Of a DNA stretch of 64,000 nt, positions 7,538 to 16,894 are shown in pieces. This DNA comes from Azospirillum brasilense (GTDB taxonomy: Bacteria; Pseudomonadota; Alphaproteobacteria; Azospirillales; Azospirillaceae). How positions within the stretch are numbered: position 1 is the first letter of the stretch; the number at the start of each line of letters is the position of its first letter. The DNA is taken from positions 86,691 to 150,690 of the forward strand of contig NZ_QLKQ01000001.1 of NCBI RefSeq assembly GCF_003349955.1. The letters run 5' to 3'. Under the pieces are notes generated by a model. That model was not told where the DNA came from. It saw nothing but the letters and a program-made list of their open reading frames with translations, and made no database searches. A program made the position numbers and the translations under genes.

Positions 7538-8713
7538 ATGTGTGAGCGTTGTCGGAAGACCGTGCCATCCTGTGCACTGGGACAGGCCAAGCGCCGGAAG
7601 CTGTGGACGATTCCCACGGAGTATCATTGCTCGATCGTGGGCACCTGCCTGTCGTCGGAGGATGTGGCGTGGCTGTGCCGGCGGCTGAAGCTGGTTCCCA
7701 CGGCGGACGCCCGCCCCTACGACATCCACCGCTATTTCGTGGAGAAGGCCGCGGAGGACGGGCCGGAAGCCCGGCTGATGCACAAGCGGCTGGACGAGAC
7801 CTTCGCCATCGCGGTGAAGCGCTTCGCGCGCGAGACGACCGAAGAGGGGTGGATGGCGCTGTGGACCGCCGCGGTGGCCTCGGGCGACGTCGCCGCCGCC
7901 TACTGGGGCGTGCTGAGCCACGGCGCCATGCCCGACGCGGTGCGGGTGCGCGCCTTCGCCGACGTGCACATGCTCTCCCACATCATGGGGGGCGAGAACC
8001 GCCGCCAACTGCGCGAGAACCGCGATCTGGCGCGGCGCTGCGAGGAGCTGACCGCCCGGCTGGCGAAGCAGGAGCGCGCCGCCGCCGAACGCGTCGCCGA
8101 GAAGGACGCCCGCATCCGGGAGCTGGAAGCACAGCTCGCCGCCCAGCGGGCCGCACCCGCGGTTCCGGAAACGCCCAACGTTCCGAAAACCCCGTCGGTC
8201 CGGGCGCCGGGCCAGGCGCGTCTGCTGCGCACCATGGACGCCCTGCACCGCCGCGTCGCCAGCGAGCGCATGCGCGCCCGCCACGCCGAGGCCGAGGTCG
8301 AGCGGCTGCGCCGCCTGCTCGACCCGCCGGCCGCGCAGCTCCGCCGCACCGCCGCCGCCGGGACGAACGCCCCGACCGATCTCGGCGGGCGGGCCATCCT
8401 CTATGTGGGCGGACGGACCAAGAGCCTGCCCCACCTGCGGGCGGCGGTGGAGACCCGCAACGGCTGCCTGCTTCACCATGACGGCGGGTTCGAACAGACG
8501 ACCCGCTGCCTGGAAGGGCTGGTCGAGCGCGCCGACGTGGTGGTCTGTCCGGTCGACTGCGTCAGCCACGACGCCTGCCTGCGGGTCAAGGGGCTGTGCC
8601 GCCGCATGGGCAAGCCCTTCGTTCCCATGCGCAGCGCCGGCGCCACCAGCTTCGCCCGCATCCTGCACAGCTTCGGCCAGGACGGCGCCGGGGAGGAGTC
8701 CGCTCCCCACTGA
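7538..8713 (+). CDS. DUF2325 domain protein
   Basis: The 391-residue protein starts with a Cys-containing segment (MCERCRKTVPSC), followed by a mixed helical region, a coiled coil (about 150-280) rich in Arg, Glu and Ala, and a C-terminal DUF2325 domain (about 285-380). That domain has the typical strand ILYVGGRTKSLPHLR, the HHDGG turn, VVVCPVDCVSHDACLRVKGLC and a final FVPMRSAGATSF. DUF2325 has no established biochemical role that I know of; its conserved His, Asp and Cys residues could bind metal. The ATG at 7538 follows GGAGACG, so it is preferred to the earlier frame. A Fur/Irr-like palindrome upstream suggests iron regulation. Confidence 0.75.
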   Translation: MCERCRKTVPSCALGQAKRRKLWTIPTEYHCSIVGTCLSSEDVAWLCRRLKLVPTADARPYDIHRYFVEKAAEDGPEARLMHKRLDETFAIAVKRFARETTEEGWMALWTAAVASGDVAAAYWGVLSHGAMPDAVRVRAFADVHMLSHIMGGENRRQLRENRDLARRCEELTARLAKQERAAAERVAEKDARIRELEAQLAAQRAAPAVPETPNVPKTPSVRAPGQARLLRTMDALHRRVASERMRARHAEAEVERLRRLLDPPAAQLRRTAAAGTNAPTDLGGRAILYVGGRTKSLPHLRAAVETRNGCLLHHDGGFEQTTRCLEGLVERADVVVCPVDCVSHDACLRVKGLCRRMGKPFVPMRSAGATSFARILHSFGQDGAGEESAPH

Positions 8714-8766
8714 GCACCGCCCGAGCGCTTGGTCCCGAGCGCCTGGTAAGGTCGCACCCGTTGCGG

Positions 8767-10857
8767 TCAGGCGCTGCGGACGCCGGCGAGGAAGTCGCCG
8801 ACCTCGCCGGTCAGCCGCTCCGCCTGCTGCGACAGCTCCTGCGCCGCGCTCAGCACATGGGTCGCCGCCGCCCCGGTGTCGTTGGCCGCCTGCTGCACGC
8901 CGGCGATGTTGGACGCGACCTCCTGCGTGCCGACGGCCGCCTGATGGACGTTGCGGGTGATCTCCTGGGTGGCGGCGCCCTGCTCCTCCACCGCGGCGGC
9001 GATGGCGGTGGCGATCTCGTTCACCTCGCCGATCACACCGGCGATGTCCCGGATCGCCTCGACGGCGTCGCGCGTCACCGTCTGCACCTGGGCGATCTGC
9101 GCCGCGATGTCGTCGGTCGCCTGGGCGGTCTGGCTCGCCAGCGTCTTCACCTCGTGCGCCACGACGGCGAAGCCCTTGCCGGCGTCGCCGGCGCGGGCCG
9201 CCTCGATGGTGGCGTTGAGGGCCAGCAGGTTGGTCTGGCTGGAGATCGCCTGGATCAGCCCGACCACCTCGCCGATGCGTTGGGCGCAGCCCGCCATCAG
9301 CCGCACCGTCTCGTCCGTCCGCCGGGCGTCCGCGACGGCCCGCGTCGTGATGGCCTGCGACTGGGCGGCGCGGTTGCCGATCTCCCGGATGGAGGCGGTG
9401 AGCTGTTCGGTCGCCGCCGCCACGGTCTGCACGTTCGTCGAGGCCTGTTCCGACGCGGCGGCCACGGCGAAGGACTGCTGGTCGGTCTGCCGGGCCGCCG
9501 CCGACATGGAGCCGGCGGTCGCCTCCATCTCCGTCGCGGCGGAGGACAGGGTGCCGACCAGCCCGCTCACCTTGGCTTCGAAGCCCCGTGTCAGCCGGTC
9601 CAGATCGGCCGCCCGCCGCTCGCGCGCCTCCCGGTCGCGCCGCTGCTCGGCCTCCAGCCGCTCGCGGGCGACGGCGTGCTCCTGGAAGATCGCGACGGCC
9701 TGCGCCATGGCGCCGATCTCGTCGCGGCGCCCGGTGCCGGGGATGGCCGCCGTCAGATCGCCATCGGCCAGTTGCCGCATGGCCTCGGTCATCGCCGTCA
9801 GCGGGCGGACGATCCGCCGGATCACCAGCAGCGAGCCTCCGATGCCCAGAATCAGGCTGAGCGTGAGCACGGCAAGGCTGACGAGCAGGTCGGTGCGCGC
9901 CTCCTCCGCGGCTTCCGCGACCGCCGCGTCGATGGCGGCGCCCACCGTTCCGGCCAGCCTGAGGATGGAGTCGATGCCCATGGTCGCCCGGCTCATCCAG
10001 TCGTCGACGGTCAAGGGATAACGGCCGTCCGCCCCTCCCTTCTGCACCGCCTGCCGGGTCTCGGCGAACGCTTGGAAATACGCGGTTTCGACCCCGTCGA
10101 TGGCCCGCGCGAGGTCGGGCGCGATGTCCGGCCGGGTGCGCAGGGCGCGGATGCCGTCCCACGCCTGTTCCAACCGCCCGCGGGATTTCGCAAGGGCTTC
10201 GGCCTGTCCGGGGGCGACCGGTCGCCCACTGGCGATGAGGGCGCTGAACAGACCACGCTCCCGCCCGGCGTGTTCGGCCATGTCGGCCGCGTAGCCGCGC
10301 AATTGGACAAGTTGCAGCGTTGCCGGTTTCGGCGGCGGAGCGACCGCCTCCAGCAGCAGGCGCAAGGCGCCGATCCGTTCGATATGGGCTGTGATGGTGC
10401 CGGCGAAGCCCGACACCACCTGCGGCGGACGCCCGCCGGCGTCGCGGGCCAACGCCTCGTCCACTCTGCGCCGGTCGTCCCGGAAGGAGGCCGACGATGC
10501 CTCCACCTCGTTCAGGCGCGGACCGTGCGGGACCATTTCGGGAATGGTGGGAAGCGCCTCCAGCGCGGTGCGCAACGCGGCGTCGGCGGCATCGCGGCGC
10601 TGCTGCAGCCGGGCGAGCCGTTCAGGGGGCAGCGCACCGGCCCCGTTCAGCGCTCCGTTGGTGGCTCCCCGCTCGAGGGCGAACTCTCCGGCGGCGACGA
10701 CCAATCCACCAGCCACCCGATTGACGTTCCGGTAAGCCGACGCCGCTTCGACGCCGCGAAGGGCCACGAGCGCGGCATCTCCCGCCATGAAAATTCCAAG
10801 CAGGGCAAGCCCGCCAACAATCACCGGTAGAGTGACTTTGATGGACAATAATCGCAT
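8767..10857 (-). CDS. Transmembrane methyl-accepting chemotaxis protein
   Basis: The 696-residue chemoreceptor has a first membrane helix (about 10-30), a helical periplasmic domain (about 35-320), a second helix near 324-348, a HAMP domain and a long cytoplasmic signalling domain with the conserved tip [19 protein letters not shown]. The periplasmic part contains two ERG-type helices ([13 protein letters not shown] and [12 protein letters not shown]), resembling nitrate/nitrite-sensing (NIT) four-helix domains; ligand identity is not shown. The ATG at 10857 is chosen because GAGGA lies 8 bases upstream and the hydrophobic helix follows directly; the open frame extends further upstream without support. 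It is convergent with the DUF2325 gene. Confidence 0.9.
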   Translation of the reverse strand: MRLLSIKVTLPVIVGGLALLGIFMAGDAALVALRGVEAASAYRNVNRVAGGLVVAAGEFALERGATNGALNGAGALPPERLARLQQRRDAADAALRTALEALPTIPEMVPHGPRLNEVEASSASFRDDRRRVDEALARDAGGRPPQVVSGFAGTITAHIERIGALRLLLEAVAPPPKPATLQLVQLRGYAADMAEHAGRERGLFSALIASGRPVAPGQAEALAKSRGRLEQAWDGIRALRTRPDIAPDLARAIDGVETAYFQAFAETRQAVQKGGADGRYPLTVDDWMSRATMGIDSILRLAGTVGAAIDAAVAEAAEEARTDLLVSLAVLTLSLILGIGGSLLVIRRIVRPLTAMTEAMRQLADGDLTAAIPGTGRRDEIGAMAQAVAIFQEHAVARERLEAEQRRDREARERRAADLDRLTRGFEAKVSGLVGTLSSAATEMEATAGSMSAAARQTDQQSFAVAAASEQASTNVQTVAAATEQLTASIREIGNRAAQSQAITTRAVADARRTDETVRLMAGCAQRIGEVVGLIQAISSQTNLLALNATIEAARAGDAGKGFAVVAHEVKTLASQTAQATDDIAAQIAQVQTVTRDAVEAIRDIAGVIGEVNEIATAIAAAVEEQGAATQEITRNVHQAAVGTQEVASNIAGVQQAANDTGAAATHVLSAAQELSQQAERLTGEVGDFLAGVRSA

Positions 10858-11113
10858 CACAGAATCCTCGAAAACGGACAGCATTGTCCGATTCAAAGGC
10901 AGAGCAAGACGTCTTTCCTTGATTTCGGTCAAAGAACCTTGAAACGCCACATCAGGAGCGTGTTCTCCACAAAGTTCCAAAATTGACGATAGATATTGCT
11001 GATTTTCTTTTAGAAAATTTCCACATGGCGTTTGAAAATGACAGGCTGGGGTGCGGCTAAAGTTGCGGGGTGCCGTTCCGCCCTGTGCTACAGTGCCGCC
11101 GGAAGGAGCCGTC

Positions 11114-12199
11114 ATGCCGTCTGAACACCCGTCGCCCGAAACCTCTCTGCCCAGCCAGGACGCCCCCGAACCCCTCTTGAAGCTGGGTGATGCGCCGCGT
11201 CCGGCCGCCATGCCAGACAGCCTTGCCGCGGAGGTCGCGGGCTGGCGCTTCGTCCTGCGCAGCCCGGTGGCCGCCAGCTTCTATTCCAAGCCGGGAACGC
11301 CATGGCTGGCGCCGCCGGAGGGCTGCCTGCGGGCCAGCGACCGATGGAATCTGGGCGACGCCTTCTCCACCGACCAGCCCGTCGAGAACGGCGCGCAATG
11401 GGCCGCCGCACGGTTCGAGGGCGGGGTGTGGCGTGTGGAACGCTGCGTTCCCGCCGCCGCGCGCCCGGCGGCGCGCGACCTGCTGCGCCTGCGGGTGGAG
11501 CGGCTGACCGCCGCCCGCCGCTGGACGCATGGCGACCTGGAGCTTCTGCACAGCCTGCTGGACGGCGGGGCGATGGCGGAATCCGTTCTGCTGGCCGGCG
11601 ACGAGGGGCGGGCACGCTCGCTGCGGTCGCTGAAGGCCCTGGGGCTCGCCGGAACGGCCTCCGCGGACGATCCGGAACTGCCCGACGAAGCGAAGGCCCT
11701 GCTCGCGGCCGGCGCGGGGAGCGTCGTCTGGCTCGACGCCGACGCGCGGGAGATCGCCGACGGCATCCTGTCCTGGCACGCCAGGAAGCAGGCGCGCGCC
11801 GCCGCGCGGGTGAGCCGGGGCGCCGAAGCCAAGCAACGCGGCGAGGACATCAAGGACGCCCTGACCAAGGCGGTGCAGCGGGCCTTCCCACGCATCCCCA
11901 AGGAGGCCGCCGCCGCCGCCGCCGCCCGGCTGGCGCCCGGCGTGAAGAAGCTGGGCCGCATGCCAGCGCTGCAACCCATCGTCGACGCGGTGGCGGAGGT
12001 GCGGCTGGAGCGCTGGCGGCAGGCCGTGGCGTCGGACCCGGAGGTGGCGAAGCGCTTGGCCGCCATGGAGGCGCGCGGCGACGCGAACCGTGCGCTCAAG
12101 CGCTACCGCGACCAGCGGGCGGTCGAGCGCGCGGAGGCCGAGTTGAAGGAGTGGCGCGGCGACCTCGGCCCCGTGCTGTCCCGCCGCCTGGGCTGGTGA
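11114..12199 (+). CDS. hypothetical protein, Ala/Arg-rich C-terminus
   Basis: This encodes 361 residues with no signal peptide or membrane segment. The ATG at 11114 has a strong ribosome binding site (GGAAGGAG). The first half has aromatic-rich segments ([33 protein letters not shown]) that could form a beta-rich domain. The second half, from about residue 225, is a charged Ala/Arg helical region ([22 protein letters not shown]) that could bind nucleic acid or form a coiled coil. I do not recognise a family. It is divergent from the chemoreceptor gene and convergent with the DUF1398 gene. Confidence 0.7.
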   Translation: MPSEHPSPETSLPSQDAPEPLLKLGDAPRPAAMPDSLAAEVAGWRFVLRSPVAASFYSKPGTPWLAPPEGCLRASDRWNLGDAFSTDQPVENGAQWAAARFEGGVWRVERCVPAAARPAARDLLRLRVERLTAARRWTHGDLELLHSLLDGGAMAESVLLAGDEGRARSLRSLKALGLAGTASADDPELPDEAKALLAAGAGSVVWLDADAREIADGILSWHARKQARAAARVSRGAEAKQRGEDIKDALTKAVQRAFPRIPKEAAAAAAARLAPGVKKLGRMPALQPIVDAVAEVRLERWRQAVASDPEVAKRLAAMEARGDANRALKRYRDQRAVERAEAELKEWRGDLGPVLSRRLGW

Positions 12200-12215
12200 C
12201 GGAGGTAAGGCGGCG

Positions 12216-12617
12216 TCAGCGTGCGCTGGGGAACCACTCGGTGTGGCTGTCGCCGCTGCGGCCGTAATAGACGACCCGACGGCCCAGGAGGCTGACCGTC
12301 CAGCCGGCGCAGCCGGCCCGCAGCACCCGCTCGCAGAAGCCGCCGTAACGGATCGCTCCGGACTGGATGGCGCGGACGGCGGCTTCCACCCCCTCCGCCG
12401 AAAAGTCCAGGGCCGGCGGCAGCGGGGAAGGTCGGGCCTCCAGCCGCTCCGTCGTCCCGTCCGGGAAGTAATAGGTGGTTTCCGCGCGCACGAGGTCGGT
12501 GTGGTAGCGCTCCACCCCCGCGACGGCCAGCGCCGCGACAACCTCGGGGAAGGTGGTGCGCTCCTCGTCCGAAGCGCGGCTGCACTCCCGCAGGATGGCC
12601 GTGATTTTGGAGTTCAT
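12216..12617 (-). CDS. DUF1398 family protein
   Basis: The 133-residue protein matches the DUF1398 type seen in E. coli YbcV. It has an N-terminal helical part (SRASDEERTTFPEVVAALAVAGVERYHTDL), a central YYFPDG turn, and a C-terminal part with GFCERVLRAGCAGWTVSLLGRRVVYYGR. I chose the ATG at 12617 (MNSKIT); an upstream in-frame start exists but lacks support. The biochemical role of the family is not known to me. It lies downstream of the MarR gene in the same direction, with a gap of about 33 bases, so the two may be one operon and this gene a target of MarR. Confidence 0.78.
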   Translation of the reverse strand: MNSKITAILRECSRASDEERTTFPEVVAALAVAGVERYHTDLVRAETTYYFPDGTTERLEARPSPLPPALDFSAEGVEAAVRAIQSGAIRYGGFCERVLRAGCAGWTVSLLGRRVVYYGRSGDSHTEWFPSAR

Positions 12618-12650
12618 GACATTTCCTCCGTGCAAGCGCGCGCGTCGCGG

Positions 12651-13109
12651 TCAATCGATGGGAATGGAGCGCAGCCCCATCCGGCGGACGATGCCCTTCA
12701 GAGTCTCCTCGATCCGTGCCCGCTCGGCGGGGTCGAGGTGGCCGAAGAAATCCGCGTCGTTGCGGTCCGCCAGGGCGGCGAGGTCCGGCACCAGCGCCCG
12801 CCCCTGCCGGGTGAGCGCCAGCGTCTGGCAACGCCGGTCGTCCGCATCGGTGGTCTGGGTGAGCAGCCCCTTGGCGGCGAGCCGGTCGGCCAGTTTCGAG
12901 ATGGCGCCCCGCGTCATGCCCAGCCGGTCGGCGAGAAGGCTGGGCGCAACGCCGTCGCGGCTGTGGAGGTCACGCAGGACCACCCATTCGGCGACGGTCA
13001 CCCCCCGTTCCGCCAGCTTCGCGGCGAAGGCGTGGGACACATGGTTCGACACGAAGCGCAGCCAGTAGCCGAGATGCGCGTCGAGGGGGCTGATGGTCGA
13101 TTCGGGCAA
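12651..13109 (-). CDS. MarR-family transcriptional regulator
   Basis: The 152-residue protein has the MarR winged-helix layout: dimerisation helices at both ends, a recognition region (APSLLADRLGMTRGAISKLADRLAAKGLL) and the wing DADDRRCQTLALTRQGRAL. It starts with TTG at 13109, supported by GGGAG 7 bases upstream; no ATG is available nearby in frame. An 18-base perfect palindrome lies just upstream over the promoter, which points to autorepression. The DUF1398 gene follows in the same direction and is the nearest candidate target. The ligand is unknown. Confidence 0.88.
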   Translation of the reverse strand: MPESTISPLDAHLGYWLRFVSNHVSHAFAAKLAERGVTVAEWVVLRDLHSRDGVAPSLLADRLGMTRGAISKLADRLAAKGLLTQTTDADDRRCQTLALTRQGRALVPDLAALADRNDADFFGHLDPAERARIEETLKGIVRRMGLRSIPID

Positions 13110-13122
13110 CCGGCACTCCCGC

Positions 13123-13140
13123 TAGTTTCCTAGGAAACTA
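13123..13140. promoter_or_regulatory. Perfect 18-base palindrome, likely MarR operator
   Basis: TAGTTTCCTAGGAAACTA is identical to its own reverse complement. It lies 14 bases upstream of the marR start codon and overlaps the likely -10 element, the usual place for an autoregulatory MarR operator. A half-site-like GTTTCC recurs at 13151-13156. Confidence 0.7.
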
Positions 13141-13163
13141 TAGCGTGATGGTTTCCTTGTCAA
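13135..13163 (-). promoter_or_regulatory. Sigma-70-type promoter of the marR gene
   Basis: Read on the minus strand, TTGACA (13158-13163) is followed by TAGTTT at 17 bases, or TATAGT at 15 bases. The -10 lies within the palindrome, so binding of the regulator would block RNA polymerase. Confidence 0.55.
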
Positions 13164-13521
13164 CTGTTGGGAAAAACGGTTCGACATCGCGGTGAAGCAC
13201 TCTGTCACCAAGGCCCATCCGGCAGCGGGGACGGCGCGATCCAGACTTGGCACGTGAGACCAGCAAGGATTGACGATCTGTCTGGTAATTTCTGTTCCGC
13301 AAATGCTTCTGAAATTTACCAGGGACGAGTCAAAACTGATGATGCAGGACTGATTTGGCCAGAGATCCGCCATTGTATATTACAAACGCCGTAAACGATA
13401 AGATTATGACCATTTGACGCGCCACTATGTAACAAATTTATTTGAAATCCATGATTAGTGGCATCTAAATCAATCCCGCGTACCTTCCAACGGCCATTTC
13501 CACAAGCCCCCTGGTGATGCC
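13164..13521. other. AT-rich intergenic region between marR and the soluble chemoreceptor gene
   Basis: About 360 bases without a credible gene. A short minus-strand open frame here overlaps the marR promoter and has poor codon character. The only structure I see is an inverted repeat at 13282-13322. The promoter of the downstream chemoreceptor gene must lie here, but no clear -35/-10 pair stands out. Confidence 0.5.
13282..13322. repeat. Imperfect inverted repeat in AT-rich spacer
   Basis: CTGGTAATTTC and GAAATTTACCAG are complementary apart from one bulged base and are separated by 18 bases. It could fold as a stem-loop in RNA or be an operator. No T-run follows on either strand. Confidence 0.35.
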
Positions 13522-15012
13522 ATGTTCAGACTCCTGTCAACGAAGCGCGCGGAAGAAACAGCCAAGCTCGCGGCGCTGGATGCCGCGCAGTCCATTGTCG
13601 AACTTTCGCTGGACGGAATTGTTCTTTCCGCAAACGACACATTTGTTGCGGCGCTCGGCTGCAGCCGGGACGCGGTCAAAGGCCGGCAATGGTCATCGGT
13701 TCTTTCCCTTCACGGCGAGGGAGGCGGCAACCCGAAGGGCTTGTGGGACGCGCTGCGGCGGGGCGAACCGTGGTCCGGGGAATGCCTGCTGCTCGGCGCG
13801 ACGGGGCGGGAGACGTGGGTCCAGGCGATCTTCGCGCCGATCCGCGACCGGGGGGGCCGCACCACCAGGATCGTGGTCTGTGCGATCGACATCACCGCCG
13901 TCAAACGCCACGCCGCCGACCAGGAGGGGCAGATCGCCGCGATCAACAAATCGCAGGCGGTCATCGAATTCGACATCACCGGCAACGTCCTGACGGCGAA
14001 CGCCAACTTCCTTGCCACCATGGGCTATCGGCTGGACGAAATCGCCGGCCGGCACCACGCCATGTTCGTGGCGCCGGAGGAGCGCAACAGCGACGGCTAC
14101 CGCCGGTTCTGGGACGCGCTCCGTCGCGGCGAGCATCAGACGACCGAGTTCCGACGGTTGCGCAAGGATGGCGGGGATGTGTGGATCCAGGCCAGCTACA
14201 ACCCCGTCTTCGACCCGCAAGGCCGCCTCGTCAAGGTCGTCAAGTTCGCCACCGACATCACGGAGCGGGTGAAGGAGCGGCTGAACCGCGCCGGCGTCGG
14301 GCGCACGGTGGATGGCGACCTCGGCCACATCAGCCAAGCCATCGCCGATGCCAACCGGCAGGCCGCCGCCGCCGCGACCGCCGCCGCCCAGACCAGCCAC
14401 ACCGTGCAATCCGTCGCCGCAGGCGCCGAGGAACTCGTCGCCTCCGTCAACGAGATCAGCCAACAGACCGCCACCGCCTCCGTCATCTCGAACGAAGCGG
14501 TCGGCGAGGCCGAACGGATCGGCGCGACCGTCGAGGAGCTGGTGGAGGCCGCCAAGCGGATCGGCCTGGTGGTCAAGATGATCTCGGACATCGCCAACCA
14601 GACCAACCTGCTGGCGCTGAACGCGACCATCGAGGCCGCGCGGGCCGGGGAGAACGGCAAGGGCTTCGCGGTGGTCGCGACAGAGGTGAAGGCGCTGGCG
14701 ACCCAGGCGGCCAAGGCGACGGAACAGATCACCTCGCAGATCGCCAACGTACAGGGGGCCACCGATTCCGCCGCCCGCGCCATCAGTTCGATCGGCGGGA
14801 CAATCCGCAAACTGAATGGCATCTCCACTGCCATCGCGTCTGCCACGGAGGAGCAGAGCGCGGTGGTCCGCGACATCTCGGCCCACATGCAGCTCACCGC
14901 CGACGCCATCACGACCATCAGCGGCAACATGGCCGGCATCGCCCGCGCCACCGAGGAAGCCGCGGAATCGACCGGAAAGGTCAAGGCGCTGTCGCGCACC
15001 CTGGCGGCCTGA
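13522..15012 (+). CDS. Soluble chemoreceptor with two PAS domains
   Basis: The 496-residue protein has no membrane helix. Two PAS domains (about 20-128 and 145-255, the second ending [14 protein letters not shown]) precede a methyl-accepting signalling domain (about 270-496) with tip sequence [19 protein letters not shown] and the adjacent [21 protein letters not shown]. The PAS pair suggests sensing of an internal signal such as redox state, oxygen or a bound cofactor. No cofactor-binding Cys or obvious haem-binding His motif is clear, so the signal is open. The start ATG at 13522 has only a weak ribosome binding site. Confidence 0.88.
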   Translation: MFRLLSTKRAEETAKLAALDAAQSIVELSLDGIVLSANDTFVAALGCSRDAVKGRQWSSVLSLHGEGGGNPKGLWDALRRGEPWSGECLLLGATGRETWVQAIFAPIRDRGGRTTRIVVCAIDITAVKRHAADQEGQIAAINKSQAVIEFDITGNVLTANANFLATMGYRLDEIAGRHHAMFVAPEERNSDGYRRFWDALRRGEHQTTEFRRLRKDGGDVWIQASYNPVFDPQGRLVKVVKFATDITERVKERLNRAGVGRTVDGDLGHISQAIADANRQAAAAATAAAQTSHTVQSVAAGAEELVASVNEISQQTATASVISNEAVGEAERIGATVEELVEAAKRIGLVVKMISDIANQTNLLALNATIEAARAGENGKGFAVVATEVKALATQAAKATEQITSQIANVQGATDSAARAISSIGGTIRKLNGISTAIASATEEQSAVVRDISAHMQLTADAITTISGNMAGIARATEEAAESTGKVKALSRTLAA

Positions 15013-15275
15013 CGATCGCCAGGGTCGGTAAAACCCGAAGGAAACACCGGCGACGGGCGATCCGCAAGACACCATCCCGGCGATATGCTCCAGAGATAAA
15101 ACAACTTATGAGGTTAATACCAGCTTGACCGGTCTTTTCTTGATGGTATTGTCTCGAAGAAGCCGGAAAATGGTCCGGTGAAAGCGTGGAAGTTCAATCC
15201 AGGCGCTCCGTATCCGCGGCGCCGAAACGCCGAACGGGCGCCGCGCTCCATCGTTCCGCTTTGCCGAGGCCGCTT

Positions 15276-16052
15276 ATGCACCGCCTGATGCCGTTCCGCA
15301 CCGTCGCGACCCTGTGGCTTGCCATCCTGCTCTGCGTTCTGGCAACGGTGTCCGCCCGTGCGGACGAGGTCTACCGGGTGCTGACCTGGAGGATGGCGCC
15401 CTACGCGATGGTGGATGAGCAGGGCACGCTGACCGGCTTCGAGGTGGAGATCGCCCGGGCGCTGTGCGACACCATGGGCATCCGCTGCGAGATCACCGCC
15501 CTGCAGTTCCCGGAGGTTCTGGACCTGCTCGACCGCAACGCCGCCGACTTCGCGGTCGCCAGCATCCTGAAGACTCCGGAGCGGATGAAGAAATACCTCT
15601 TCACCGACCGCCACAAGAGGTCCAGCTCCAGCTACATCGGGCGGGCCGGGGAATGGACGCCGGGCGTGGCGCCGGATCTGGCGGGGAAGCGCGTCTCCGT
15701 CACCCGCGGTTCGAAGCAGTATGATTACCTCGCCGCGAAGAACACCGGCTGCACAACCGTGATCTACGACGATCAGGCGGAGGCGCTGCGCGCCGTCATC
15801 GATGGGCGGGTCGATCTGGCGCTGGCCCCGACCGCCGTCACCGTCCACCTGCTGACCAGCGCGGAGGGAGAGGCGCTGGAGGTGGTGGGCGACCCGCTGA
15901 CCGAGAGCGGACTGGGCGGCGAATCCGCCATCGCCCTGCCGCTGGGGCGCGAGGAACTGCGCGACCGCGTCAACATGGCCCTGCGCGCCATCCTCGCGGA
16001 CGGGCGCTACGACGCCATCAGCTCCCGCTTCCTGCCCTTCCGGATGTACTGA
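15276..16052 (+). CDS. Periplasmic solute-binding protein family 3, first copy
   Basis: The 258-residue protein has a signal peptide (cleavage probably after SARA, near residue 29) and the two-lobed fold of amino-acid-type binding proteins (PBPb/SBP_bac_3): YRVLTWRMAPYAMVDEQGTLTGFEVEIARAL, DFAVASILKTPERMKKYLFT and the second-lobe start DLAGKRVSVTRGSKQYDYL. The ATG at 15276 has GAGG 6-7 bases upstream. No ABC permease or ATPase gene is near. A second copy follows after 7 bases, then a hybrid kinase gene, so a sensory rather than transport role is likely. The tail FLPFRMY resembles the tail FPFDIY of the second copy. Confidence 0.85.
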   Translation: MHRLMPFRTVATLWLAILLCVLATVSARADEVYRVLTWRMAPYAMVDEQGTLTGFEVEIARALCDTMGIRCEITALQFPEVLDLLDRNAADFAVASILKTPERMKKYLFTDRHKRSSSSYIGRAGEWTPGVAPDLAGKRVSVTRGSKQYDYLAAKNTGCTTVIYDDQAEALRAVIDGRVDLALAPTAVTVHLLTSAEGEALEVVGDPLTESGLGGESAIALPLGREELRDRVNMALRAILADGRYDAISSRFLPFRMY

Positions 16053-16059
16053 GGCCCCG

Positions 16060-16881
16060 ATGGGTTTCCGCATGCGCTTCCCCGCCGCACCGGTCCTTGC
16101 GATCATCGCGGCCCTGTCCGCCGGACTCGCGCTGGCCCAGACGGCACGGGCGGACGCACCGCCGCCGGCCGGCAAGCCGTTCCTGCGCATCGTGGTCATC
16201 GACCATTCGCCGCCCTTCAGCGACCGTAACGCCGACGGGCTGCTGGTCGGCTTCAACATCGATTTCGGGCGCGAGCTGTGCCGGTCGATGGACGTGGTGT
16301 GCAGCTTCGACGCGGCCCCCTTCAAGCAGATCATCGACGACGTCGCCGCGGGACGCTTCGACATCGGTTTCGGCAACGTCCTGCGCACGCCGGACCGCGA
16401 GCAGCGGCTTCTGTTCTCGATCCCCTACTGGCGATCAAGCACCAGTCTGGTCGGACGGCGGGGCGTGCCCGAACTGGGTCTGGAGGACGCGGTCCGCAGC
16501 CGGCGCATCGCCGCCATCCGCGGCTCGCGGCAGCACGCGGCCCTGCTCCGCCTGGCCGGCGCCGATCCGGCGCTGAACGCCAACGTGATTCCCGTCTCCA
16601 CACTCGACGACCTGTGGGAAGCCATGCGCAGCGGTCAAAGCGACATGGCCATCGGCCCGACGCTGAACGTGGTGCATTTCCTGCTGTCCGATTCCGGGGA
16701 TGGTTTCGAAACCATCGGCACCCCGATGTCGGAGGATGGGCTGGGCGGAACCGTGCACATCGTCTTCCCGCCCGAGCGGCACGCGCTGAAGGAGTCGGTG
16801 GACCGGGCGCTGACGGCCTTGCGCAACGACGGCACCTATCAGCGGATCAACCGCAATTACTTCCCCTTCGACATCTACTGA
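16060..16881 (+). CDS. Periplasmic solute-binding protein family 3, second copy
   Basis: The 273-residue paralogue has a signal peptide (cleavage near ARA, residue 31) and SBP_bac_3 motifs: [57 protein letters not shown] and the second-lobe turn [13 protein letters not shown]. It lies 7 bases after the first copy and 13 bases before the hybrid kinase gene, so the three are probably co-transcribed. The protein ends YFPFDIY, like its neighbour. The ligand cannot be named; the fold family binds amino acids and other small anions. The absence of transporter genes supports a role as ligand-loaded input to the kinase. Confidence 0.85.
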   Translation: MGFRMRFPAAPVLAIIAALSAGLALAQTARADAPPPAGKPFLRIVVIDHSPPFSDRNADGLLVGFNIDFGRELCRSMDVVCSFDAAPFKQIIDDVAAGRFDIGFGNVLRTPDREQRLLFSIPYWRSSTSLVGRRGVPELGLEDAVRSRRIAAIRGSRQHAALLRLAGADPALNANVIPVSTLDDLWEAMRSGQSDMAIGPTLNVVHFLLSDSGDGFETIGTPMSEDGLGGTVHIVFPPERHALKESVDRALTALRNDGTYQRINRNYFPFDIY

Positions 16882-16894
16882 TCCGGAACCGGCC

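Noticed and set aside
7421..10162. A long minus-strand frame across the DUF2325 and chemoreceptor region
   Set aside because: It overlaps the real genes in other frames and its composition (Arg/Gly-rich) is that of a shadow.
13122..13373. Small minus-strand open frame upstream of marR
   Set aside because: It covers the marR promoter and palindrome, lies in AT-rich DNA, and has no ribosome binding site.
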